Shown here: positions 41,088-48,006 of the stretch, piece after piece
Position numbering within the stretch: the first letter of the stretch is position 1
Layout: each line of letters opens with the position of its first letter
Source: CAZISM01 sp964541895
GTDB lineage: Bacteria; Zhuqueibacterota; Zhuqueibacteria; Residuimicrobiales; Residuimicrobiaceae
NCBI GenBank assembly: GCA_964541895.1
Contig: CAZISM010000023.1
Location: 1-54,089 of the forward strand
DNA length: 54,089 bases
Direction: 5' to 3'
Position numbers and translations under genes: made by a program
Notes under the pieces: model-generated
Told to the model about the DNA's origin: nothing
The model's input: only the letters and a program-made list of their open reading frames with translations
The model's database searches: none

Positions 41088-41612
41088 TTACCAGGTCTTG
41101 ATCCCCTCCCGATCGGCTTTGGATAAAGCCGGATACATCGCCTCGTCCTTTTTGGGTTCGACCTGTTCCAGATTGAACGGTTCGACAAAAGAAGATTCCA
41201 GAAGCGCGATATGCTGCTCCTCTTCCAGGGCCAAGTCACGGAACAACTGACGCGTCTCCGTGTCGATGAACCGCTTGGAAACGGACAGATAAAAGTTCTT
41301 TAACTCGTTTTCGTTTTTCTTGGCCAGCCGCAACGATTCAACAGCGTCATCCGTGCATTTGTACAACGTGTTCAGTTTGTGCTTTTTGCCCAGATTTAAA
41401 TAGAGAATTTTCTTGCCGGAAAGCCTGCTGTAAAAGCGTATGAGTCGTGAGCGGTGTTTTTCTTCCTTTTCGGAGAGGCCGCGCAGAATTGCAACCGCAT
41501 CGTCGTTAGAGATGAGTGACGTCAATTTGGCATAAAAGCTTTCCATGTCCATCTCGCACTGAATGGCCATCTTTAAGGTGTCAACCGTATCCAGAGCTTT
41601 AAAAGTGATCAT
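41088..41612 (-). CDS. Ferritin-like diiron protein (rubrerythrin family)
   Basis: A 174-residue, mostly helical protein with two ferritin-like half-sites. The first has Glu20 and Glu24 with E-E-K-H (Glu51, His53-region). The second has E-N-E-L-K-N-F-Y and E-E-E-Q-H-I-A-L-L-E (Glu131, His134). This is the four-helix diiron pattern of rubrerythrin/erythrin proteins, here without a rubredoxin domain. It probably handles peroxide or iron. GGAGG lies 9 nt before the ATG, and a small hairpin CCTCTC/GAGAGG sits just upstream of it. The gene is monocistronic by the terminator that follows. Confidence 0.8.
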   Translation of the reverse strand: MITFKALDTVDTLKMAIQCEMDMESFYAKLTSLISNDDAVAILRGLSEKEEKHRSRLIRFYSRLSGKKILYLNLGKKHKLNTLYKCTDDAVESLRLAKKNENELKNFYLSVSKRFIDTETRQLFRDLALEEEQHIALLESSFVEPFNLEQVEPKKDEAMYPALSKADREGIKTW

Positions 41613-41914
41613 AATATTGTACCTCCACCCTCTCGCAGGAGAGGATTACGACAGAATGATATAGTATTCCAAGTACATAATTTACAAAATTTTCTCGAAA
41701 AAATCAACGATTTTTGATCGTGAATGGTGACATTGATCAAAAAATGAGCACTCTGCCTATTTATTAACCCGAGCGGTGCAGCTGGGACTATCAGATTGTA
41801 AACAATAATGTTAAATAAAGAAGGTCCGATTGGCTATAAACAGGTCAGTACGAATAACGCGGCAAATGGGGTAATGTTCCAGCAGGCGGGGCAAAATTTG
41901 TTATAGTTTTGTAA
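41613..41914 (-). promoter_or_regulatory. Upstream region of the ferritin-like gene with an inverted repeat
   Basis: This 302-nt gene-free, AT-rich region lies between the end of larA and the ferritin-like gene. It holds an inverted repeat TTTTTGATC-N15-GATCAAAAA (41711-41719 with 41735-41743), overlapped by AAAAATC/GATTTTT (41699-41705 with 41709-41715). A possible promoter TTGTAA-18 nt-TATATC lies downstream of the repeat on the minus strand, then a CCTCTC/GAGAGG hairpin next to the Shine-Dalgarno. The repeat may bind a regulator, perhaps a redox one given the gene, but its half-sites are too far apart for a standard FNR box. Confidence 0.4.
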
Positions 41915-43189
41915 TTACTCGATTTCTGCCAAAATGTAGGGCCCTTTCGGAATGACGGCGACACGGGCGTTGGGACCGTGTTGTTTTAAGGCCAGAGCAA
42001 GAGCTTCCTGTACGGTTTCCGTCCAGCGCAGATGCATCCTGTTTTTCTGTTGCGCAGGGATGCCTTCGGCAACCAGAATAATGTCCGCTTTGCGTCTGGC
42101 TTGGGCAAATTTCTCAAACTGCCATTGATCAATAACGAACACACGCTCTGAAACCAGCTCGTCGATGATGGTGTCCAGCTCGCGAGGATCTGTAGCCAGA
42201 GCCGCAAACTCTTCACTGCCGAGGCCGCTTTCACATTGAGCAGCCAGTATAATGGTACCGCCTTTTTTAACAATCGGGGCAGCGGCGGTCAATCCTTTGA
42301 TCGCCTGGTAAAAGGTAGTATCCAGAGGATAGCCGGCAGAGGTGGTAATGACAACGTCGACCGGTTCGGGCAAGGTATCGCGTACGACCTTACGTACGAA
42401 TTTTACACCTTCGTCATGAGCCTTCTCCAAATGGCCGGAAAAGATGCCGATGATTTCCCGTCTTTCATTCAGGGCGACGTTGACGATAAAATCGACGCCG
42501 ACTTTGGTGGCGATCTCCAACGCCTCTTCATGAAACGGATTTTGCTGGATACGGCCCTCGCAGGAAAGCGGATGTTCCATGATCTTGGGGCCGTGCATGT
42601 ACTTCATCGTTTCGATGCTGGAAATGCCCGGCACGACCAGTTTGCGTCCGCCGGAAAATCCGGCCATGAGATGCGGCTCGATAAACCCGGTAGCAATCTT
42701 GAAATCGGCTTCGACGAATCGCCTGTCGATCCAGATTTCAGTGCCGCGGCTGGTCTTGCCCAGGTTGGCGTGTGATTCCAGATCCCGCGAGTAATGATTG
42801 ACCACACGATAGCGTTGGGCGATCTCCGGACCCACCAGTTCGATCAATTCGTCATCCAGATTGGGCCGGTGAATACCGGTGGCAATCAGGATGGTGATGG
42901 CGTCGTTCTGAATGCCGGCGGCATTGAGCGTTTTCAGCACCGGCGGCAATATAATCTTGTTGGGCACCGGGCGGGTGATATCACAGATCAGCACGCACGC
43001 CGAACGGCGATCCTTGGCCATGTCGAAAAGCGAGTGCTCAGAGCCAATGGGTTGCAGGAGCGTTTTGGTGACGGCGATGGGAGGATCCTGCACCGGCTCA
43101 GTGCTTTTCATGCGCAGCACTTTGACCAAATTGGCGTCCGCAACCTCAACCGCCATTCCCTGGCGACCATAGGCGAGTTCAATCTGCAT
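41915..43189 (-). CDS. larA: LarA-family nickel-pincer racemase
   Basis: LarA uses a nickel-pincer nucleotide covalently bound to a Lys to racemise or epimerise 2-hydroxyacids. The 424-residue protein matches the family in length and has the key residues in equivalent places: Arg73 in D-I-T-R-P, His107 in T-G-I-H-R-P, His173 in E-P-H-L-M-A-G-F-S-G-G-R-K, and the cofactor-bearing Lys183. The cofactor genes larB, larC and larE are not in the window. It follows the DUF4254 gene by 38 nt. Substrate could be lactate or another 2-hydroxyacid. Confidence 0.9.
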   Translation of the reverse strand: MQIELAYGRQGMAVEVADANLVKVLRMKSTEPVQDPPIAVTKTLLQPIGSEHSLFDMAKDRRSACVLICDITRPVPNKIILPPVLKTLNAAGIQNDAITILIATGIHRPNLDDELIELVGPEIAQRYRVVNHYSRDLESHANLGKTSRGTEIWIDRRFVEADFKIATGFIEPHLMAGFSGGRKLVVPGISSIETMKYMHGPKIMEHPLSCEGRIQQNPFHEEALEIATKVGVDFIVNVALNERREIIGIFSGHLEKAHDEGVKFVRKVVRDTLPEPVDVVITTSAGYPLDTTFYQAIKGLTAAAPIVKKGGTIILAAQCESGLGSEEFAALATDPRELDTIIDELVSERVFVIDQWQFEKFAQARRKADIILVAEGIPAQQKNRMHLRWTETVQEALALALKQHGPNARVAVIPKGPYILAEIE

Positions 43190-43227
43190 ATACGCTTATA
43201 CCTCTAAATCATTCATCATTGCCGACG

Positions 43228-43854
43228 CTAGGAGCGATGCTTGTATACGGCCGGATTAAATCTTGGGTCGTTGTAGAGTTTGAATTGACGATACGGCTTG
43301 TGACGTTTGCGCGCCTGGCGCAGATCAAGAAACAGCTTGTCAAGCGCAGTCGCCAGTTCATCCCGCTGCTCGACGAGGATCTCGTGACGCAAGCGGCACA
43401 GCTCCATGCTCTCTTTGTCCAGATCCTTGCGATGCGACTGCTCGTTCATATGAAACACCTTCAGACTCAGGATCGAGAGACGGTCGATAATACTTCCGGG
43501 AGTCTCCGAGTTGCGCTCCACGTCGTCACCCGGTTTTATGCCGGAAGTGACCAACACGTTATCGATCCAGCTGTCGACCTGCTCGATGCCGTCATTGCGC
43601 AGCTGATTGTGCTTGTCGATGCTCCGCTTGCAGCGCACGATTTCCGCATCCGCAAGGTCCGTTCGCCGGGCATCATCTTCCAGATGCCAGAGCACATAGT
43701 TCTGATAATGGATCCATTGCGACATCCCCTTGGGCGTGAATGGATCTTCGGGCGCAATCGGGCCGGTCTCATGCCACAGTTCCGTCAGATCGCGAAACCA
43801 TTCAGTAAGGTTGTCACCGGTAAACGGATTAAAGATGGACGATAATGAGTTCAA
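43228..43854 (-). CDS. DUF4254 family protein
   Basis: A 208-residue, charged, mostly helical soluble protein. It has the family features N-x-x-L-W-H-x-E-D near 52-60, R-C-K-R-x-I-D-K-H-N-Q-x-R-N-D, and P-G-S-I-I-D-R-L-S-I-L-S-L-K-V-F-H-M near 125-140. DUF4254 is a common but uncharacterised family of the FCB group and relatives, often near glycosyltransferases. The start is a TTG at 43854 preceded by GAGGAAG; no in-frame ATG is nearby. It sits between the M19 dipeptidase and larA. Confidence 0.85.
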   Translation of the reverse strand: MNSLSSIFNPFTGDNLTEWFRDLTELWHETGPIAPEDPFTPKGMSQWIHYQNYVLWHLEDDARRTDLADAEIVRCKRSIDKHNQLRNDGIEQVDSWIDNVLVTSGIKPGDDVERNSETPGSIIDRLSILSLKVFHMNEQSHRKDLDKESMELCRLRHEILVEQRDELATALDKLFLDLRQARKRHKPYRQFKLYNDPRFNPAVYKHRS

Positions 43855-43923
43855 GATGGCTTCCTCGCAGTTCTGATTTCATTAAATCAAAGTACAAACA
43901 ATCCGGGCAAAAGGCAAGCGGTT

Positions 43924-45669
43924 TTACCTGTCCGAAGGTGATGAACACACCTGCTTGAATACACGCAGAAAATTACCACCCACTATTTTTTCCACCTCCC
44001 TCCTGGAGTAGCCGTGCTCAAACAGTGCCCTGGTCAGGGCCGGGAAACAGCTGACATCGTTTAAACCGACTACGGTTCGTTCAATGCCGTCAAAATCGGA
44101 GCCCAGGGCTACATAATCGACACCGACCAGTTGGACGATCGCATCGATGTGCCGCACCACCGCTTCGATCGATACGGCCGATGTAGCGGCCAGATAGGGT
44201 GGGTAAAAGATAACCCCGATCACGCCGCCGCGCTGGGCAATGGCCCGGATTTGTGCTTCGTCCAGATTGCGGTAATGCGGCCGCACCGCTGCCACACCCG
44301 AATGACTGGCGATAAGGGGGCGGCGGCTTGCGGCTAAAATGTCATCTACCGTTTTCTTGCCGGTGTGCGAAATATCGATGATCACCCCCAGCGAATCGAG
44401 GGTGCGAATCACCCGCCGGCCGAACTCGCTCAAGCCCACGGTTTCAGAGCGCGCGTCCTTGGCCGACACGGCCCATGAGGTGCTGTTGTTCCAGGTAATG
44501 GTCATCATGCGCATACCGCGCCGATACAATTCAATCAATTTGCCGAGATCCTCTTCGATGACGTGGCCGCCTTCGACAGCCAGCACAGCGGAAATTTTGC
44601 GCGCCTGCCAAATGCGCTCGGCCTCCTCAATCGTCAGGGCGGTTTCGACCAGATGCGGGCTGGCATTGAACTCTCGCTGCAGCAGATCAAAATAATCCAG
44701 CGCCTTTTGATAGGCCGTGTTCGGATAGGTCGCCGGATTAACCCAGAGCGCAAAGACCTGCAAATCAACCCCTCCGGTCTTTAGGCGCGGCAGATCCGTA
44801 TGCAAATAGCTGTGCTCGTCAGCAAGGCGATAAGAGGGTTTCATAGCCATCTGTTCGACGATGTCGTTATGCAGATCAACCACGACAGCCTGGTGATGAA
44901 CTTGCTGCAAGCCGGTGTCGACAACGCGGTCCTGGGACAACTGGAACGCCGTCGTATCAGGAATATAAGCTAACTTGTTAATAATCAAACGCACAGAGTT
45001 AACGGACTGTTTTGAAAGGGCAACGGGCCGTTCATGCATAGTCCTTTCGAATCCGCCCAGGCCCTCACCATGCCCACGGTCCAGTTGCACCATTTTTCCC
45101 AGCCGAGTTATGGCACCAAAGTGCACCTTATAGAAGTAGACGCCGGCCGGCCCCCTGGCCCTCCAGCGAATTCTGTAAAAGCCTTTGGCCAGGACAGCTT
45201 GCCGGCTGTCCACCATCTGACCGATGCTATTATAAACAGACAAAACGACCTGGCCCTGCTGCGGAATCTGAAAAGCGATCCAGGTGGCTGGATTGAACGG
45301 ATTGGGGTAATTCTGCTCCAGAGTGAACGAGCCTGGAGCGGTGAAGGCTTCCTCTACGGCCATCTCGGGGGCGAGGGTGACACGCCACTCGCCGGCAGCG
45401 GAGGTCAGCACTGTCTGCGGCCATGCCCCCTCCTGTTCCACGGTTACTGTAGCTCCCGGCACGGGTGTGAGGTTGAAGCGGTCATAGACTCGGCCGGAAA
45501 TAATTTGCCCGAATCCAGGCGGCATCAGCACGAGCACAAACAGAGCAAGCAACGAAGGCAACGTTCCGCCTCGACGTAAAGGACGAAACAGGTGCAGAGC
45601 GATGTATTCACTCAACCAGATCAAACAGGGCGACCTCCATTGAGGTAATCGTTTAAAGATCCGCAGCAT
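43924..45669 (-). CDS. Secreted M19 membrane-dipeptidase-like enzyme with an internal sorting-type domain
   Basis: A 581-residue protein. A long N-terminal stretch with a hydrophobic segment (about 36-50, ending P-P-G-F-G-Q) acts as a signal peptide. Residues about 56-100 form a carboxypeptidase-regulatory-like beta unit. Residues about 114-195 form a FlgD/type-IX-sorting-like domain (L-E-Q-N-Y-P-N-P-F-N-P, then L-S-V-Y-N-S-I-G-Q, and G-V-Y-F-Y-K-V). The M19 catalytic domain fills about 260-575. Its zinc and active-site residues are in D-L-H-N-D, V-E-G-G-H, I-S-H-T-G, A-S-H-S-G and G-S-D-F-D-G, so it should hydrolyse dipeptides. Such sorting-type domains normally sit at the extreme C-terminus; here one is followed by the enzyme. 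The start ATG lies within a palindrome. Confidence 0.9.
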   Translation of the reverse strand: MLRIFKRLPQWRSPCLIWLSEYIALHLFRPLRRGGTLPSLLALFVLVLMPPGFGQIISGRVYDRFNLTPVPGATVTVEQEGAWPQTVLTSAAGEWRVTLAPEMAVEEAFTAPGSFTLEQNYPNPFNPATWIAFQIPQQGQVVLSVYNSIGQMVDSRQAVLAKGFYRIRWRARGPAGVYFYKVHFGAITRLGKMVQLDRGHGEGLGGFERTMHERPVALSKQSVNSVRLIINKLAYIPDTTAFQLSQDRVVDTGLQQVHHQAVVVDLHNDIVEQMAMKPSYRLADEHSYLHTDLPRLKTGGVDLQVFALWVNPATYPNTAYQKALDYFDLLQREFNASPHLVETALTIEEAERIWQARKISAVLAVEGGHVIEEDLGKLIELYRRGMRMMTITWNNSTSWAVSAKDARSETVGLSEFGRRVIRTLDSLGVIIDISHTGKKTVDDILAASRRPLIASHSGVAAVRPHYRNLDEAQIRAIAQRGGVIGVIFYPPYLAATSAVSIEAVVRHIDAIVQLVGVDYVALGSDFDGIERTVVGLNDVSCFPALTRALFEHGYSRREVEKIVGGNFLRVFKQVCSSPSDR

Positions 45670-45686
45670 GCGGACCTGGTCCGCAT
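45668..45686. promoter_or_regulatory. 19-bp palindrome in the divergent intergenic region
   Basis: ATGCGGACC (45668-45676) and GGTCCGCAT (45678-45686) form a perfect 9-bp inverted repeat around one base. It covers the start codon and ribosome-binding site of the dipeptidase gene and lies in the short gap between it and the divergently transcribed kinase-like gene. It could be an operator for either gene or an mRNA hairpin masking dipeptidase translation. Confidence 0.45.
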
Positions 45687-45785
45687 TGCAATAAAGTAGT
45701 GATAATTTTCCGGATTAAAAAAGCTTTTTGAAAATTGTCGCAAAATCAGTATGTTTTTAGGCAAGTATATAAGGTACCGGACCTA

Positions 45786-46805
45786 GTGGAAACTCTATTA
45801 CTGGAAAAGCTCTTCCGTCAATGCTACAATGAGACGCCGGACCGGATCAATCCGCTCAAGGGCGATGCCTCGGATCGCCGTATATACCGTATGCAAAATG
45901 CCAATCGCTCTGTGATCGGCGTAGCCGGCGATCACAGAGCGGAAAACGAGGCGTTTGTTCATTTCAGCCGCCATTTTAAAAAGTTTGAACTTCCGGTGCC
46001 GGATATTTATGCAGCCGACCTGGATAACGGCATTTATCTGGAACAGGATCTCGGACTGTTTACGCTGTATGAATGGATGGCGCCTGTCCGGGACAAACAG
46101 GGCTTTACAGACGAAATTGTCAACATGTACAAGCGGGCGTTGCATTATCTGCCGCGCTTTCAAATCGTAGCCGGCCGGTCGCTGGACTATTCGTTTTGTT
46201 ATCAGCATGCCGCTTTCTCCCGTGCGTCCATGAGCTGGGATCTGGAATATTTTCAGCACCGCTTTGTCGCCAATTTTTACAAACGTCCGTTTGATAGAGA
46301 CTGTCTGAAAAAAGAATTTCAACGTTTGGTCGACCACCTGCTGGAAGAGAGCCCTGATTTCTTTCTCTATCGCGATTGCCAGTCCCGCAACATCATGATT
46401 CACGAGCAGCAGCCGTACTTCATTGACTATCAGAGCGGCCGGCGAGGCGCCCTGCAGTATGATCTGGCCTCGCTGCTGTACGATGCCAAAGCGGATCTGC
46501 CGGAGGAGCTGCGCATGGAACTGGTGGACCACTATATTCAGGAATGCCGTGATCTGACCAGGCTGGACGAAAAACGGTTTTTGCACTATTTCTTCAGTTA
46601 TGTTTTGATACGGGTGTTACAGGCCTTTGGCGCCTACGGCTATCTGGCTGCGGTGCGCGGCAAAAAGAATTTCCTGAAAAGTGTGCCCTTTGCGCTTAAA
46701 AACGCCGCCATCCTCCTGCAAAAGGCACACATCCTCAATTCCCTGCCGGTGCTGCGGAGCATACTGGCGGATCTGACGGAGGACGACAGCCTGTACCGCT
46801 ACTAG
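45786..46805 (+). CDS. Sugar-kinase-like phosphotransferase (AmgK/APH fold)
   Basis: A protein of about 339 residues with the aminoglycoside-phosphotransferase fold. It has G-D-A-S-D-R-R-I-Y-R near 27-36 (the glycine-rich loop form typical of AmgK-like anomeric kinases), the catalytic loop Y-R-D-C-Q-S-R-N-I-M, and the metal site I-D-Y-Q-S-G. AmgK phosphorylates MurNAc or GlcNAc at C1 in peptidoglycan recycling. The neighbouring MurU-like nucleotidyltransferase supports a sugar-1-kinase role. I chose the GTG at 45786 because it puts the loop at the usual distance; a TTG at 45735 would add 17 residues, and a possible promoter (TTGAAA-16-TATGTT) overlaps that extension. Confidence 0.85.
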   Translation: METLLLEKLFRQCYNETPDRINPLKGDASDRRIYRMQNANRSVIGVAGDHRAENEAFVHFSRHFKKFELPVPDIYAADLDNGIYLEQDLGLFTLYEWMAPVRDKQGFTDEIVNMYKRALHYLPRFQIVAGRSLDYSFCYQHAAFSRASMSWDLEYFQHRFVANFYKRPFDRDCLKKEFQRLVDHLLEESPDFFLYRDCQSRNIMIHEQQPYFIDYQSGRRGALQYDLASLLYDAKADLPEELRMELVDHYIQECRDLTRLDEKRFLHYFFSYVLIRVLQAFGAYGYLAAVRGKKNFLKSVPFALKNAAILLQKAHILNSLPVLRSILADLTEDDSLYRY

Positions 46806-46830
46806 CAGTAAAATACTTTGCGAGGATATC

Positions 46831-47232
46831 GTGGAACCCTTGCTCATAACCATTACCAGTTTTGGTTTTCATTTCTCCGGCATACCGGAAGATCCGTCCG
46901 GCCATGGCGGCGGTTTTGTGTTTGACTGCAGAGGCTTGCCCAATCCGGGGCGGGAAGAGCGTTTTCGCCGCTTGACCGGCCAGGACGCGGCGGTGAAAGC
47001 CTACCTGGAGAGCCATGCGATGGTGCACCAGTTCGTCGAACATGCTTATGCCCTGGTGCACATGACGGCACAACACTATCAGGAACGCGGTTTTTCTCAA
47101 CTCGCGGTTAATTTCGGCTGTACGGGCGGCCAGCACCGCTCGGTATATTGCGCGGAAACGATCGCGGAAAAATTACGGCACGCCGGTTTTGCGGTCCGGC
47201 TATTTCATCCAGACAAACCCGATTTTTCATGA
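46831..47232 (+). CDS. Stand-alone RapZ C-terminal domain protein
   Basis: A 133-residue protein equivalent to the C-terminal domain of RapZ (YvcJ family), without the N-terminal P-loop ATPase. It has F-D-C-R-G-L-P-N-P-G near 30-39 and the signature N-F-G-C-T-G-G-Q-H-R-S-V-Y near 95-107. In E. coli this domain binds glucosamine-6-phosphate and the GlmZ/GlmY RNAs and controls GlmS. Here it is wedged between a sugar kinase and a sugar nucleotidyltransferase, so a sensing role for an amino-sugar phosphate is a fair inference. The start is GTG with GAGG 5 nt upstream; the stop overlaps the next start as ATGA. Confidence 0.88.
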   Translation: MEPLLITITSFGFHFSGIPEDPSGHGGGFVFDCRGLPNPGREERFRRLTGQDAAVKAYLESHAMVHQFVEHAYALVHMTAQHYQERGFSQLAVNFGCTGGQHRSVYCAETIAEKLRHAGFAVRLFHPDKPDFS

Positions 47233-47942
47233 ACTGCCTTGTACTCGCTGCCGGCCTCGGCACCCGCTTGCGGCCGTTGACGGACACGATCCCCAAAGCG
47301 CTGGTTCCGCTGCATGGCAAAGCGCTGCTGGCCATTCTGCTGGATAAGCTGTTTCGCAGCGGAGGCGATCACGTCGTCATCAACACCCATCATTTGGCGA
47401 AGCAAATCGAACTTTTTTTACAACAGCCACCCTATGCGGGAATGCGGATTACGCTTTCTCACGAAGAGGAGATTCTCGATAGCGGCGGCGGCATTAAGCA
47501 GATGCTGCAGCTTTTGCCGGCGCAGGACCCGGTACTGGTTCACAACGTGGACGTGGTCTCGGATCTGGATTTAAACCGACTGGTGGCGGCTCATGAAAGC
47601 CGCCACGCCGATGTAACACTTGCCGTCCAGAGCAGACCGACAAAACGATATCTTGTTTTTGATCAAAACAACGCCTTGATCGATCGGGAAAAAACAGGCC
47701 ACGAATTGTCCCCTGCGGCGCAACGCCTGGCTTTCAACGGCATTCAGGTCATAAATCCCGGCGTCTTTGACAACGCCCCCTCCGGCCCGTTTTCCTGCAT
47801 AGAGTATTATATCGAATTGGCCCACTGCCACCATTTGGTCTATGGTTTTGATATGACCGGCCGTTACTGGCGCGATCTCGGCCGTTTGCCTGACCTGCAC
47901 CAGGCTGAAGCGGATATCGAAAACGGCCGCCTGACTCTCTGA
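47229..47942 (+). CDS. MurU-like sugar-1-phosphate nucleotidyltransferase
   Basis: A 237-residue NTP-transferase. It has L-V-L-A-A-G-L-G-T-R-L-R-P-L-T (4-18), P-K-A-L-V-P-L-H-G near 22-30, D-S-G-G-G-I-K-Q near 90, and the metal-binding N-V-D in place of the usual G-D. The layout L-D-S-G-G-G-I-K is like MurU (MurNAc-1-phosphate uridylyltransferase). With the AmgK-like kinase two genes upstream it would make a UDP-amino sugar and bypass de novo synthesis. The ATG overlaps the RapZ-C stop. The substrate is inferred. Confidence 0.85.
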   Translation: MNCLVLAAGLGTRLRPLTDTIPKALVPLHGKALLAILLDKLFRSGGDHVVINTHHLAKQIELFLQQPPYAGMRITLSHEEEILDSGGGIKQMLQLLPAQDPVLVHNVDVVSDLDLNRLVAAHESRHADVTLAVQSRPTKRYLVFDQNNALIDREKTGHELSPAAQRLAFNGIQVINPGVFDNAPSGPFSCIEYYIELAHCHHLVYGFDMTGRYWRDLGRLPDLHQAEADIENGRLTL

Positions 47943-47982
47943 TCCGGCCAGATCTTTTTCAGCAAAATGGCGCTCCTGTTGC

Positions 47983-47999
47983 TATAATTATAATATAAT
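47983..47999 (+). promoter_or_regulatory. Candidate promoter: three overlapping TATAAT boxes
   Basis: The plus strand has TATAAT at 47983, 47989 and 47994 just before the glycosyltransferase gene. No convincing -35 stands at 16-18 nt from any of them. It may give the polysaccharide genes a promoter independent of the kinase cassette. Confidence 0.35.
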
Positions 48000-48006
48000 T
48001 TGAAAG

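Noticed and set aside
45798..46586. A 262-codon open frame on the minus strand inside the kinase-like gene
   Set aside because: The plus-strand frame has phosphotransferase motifs and continues into an operon; the minus frame has none.
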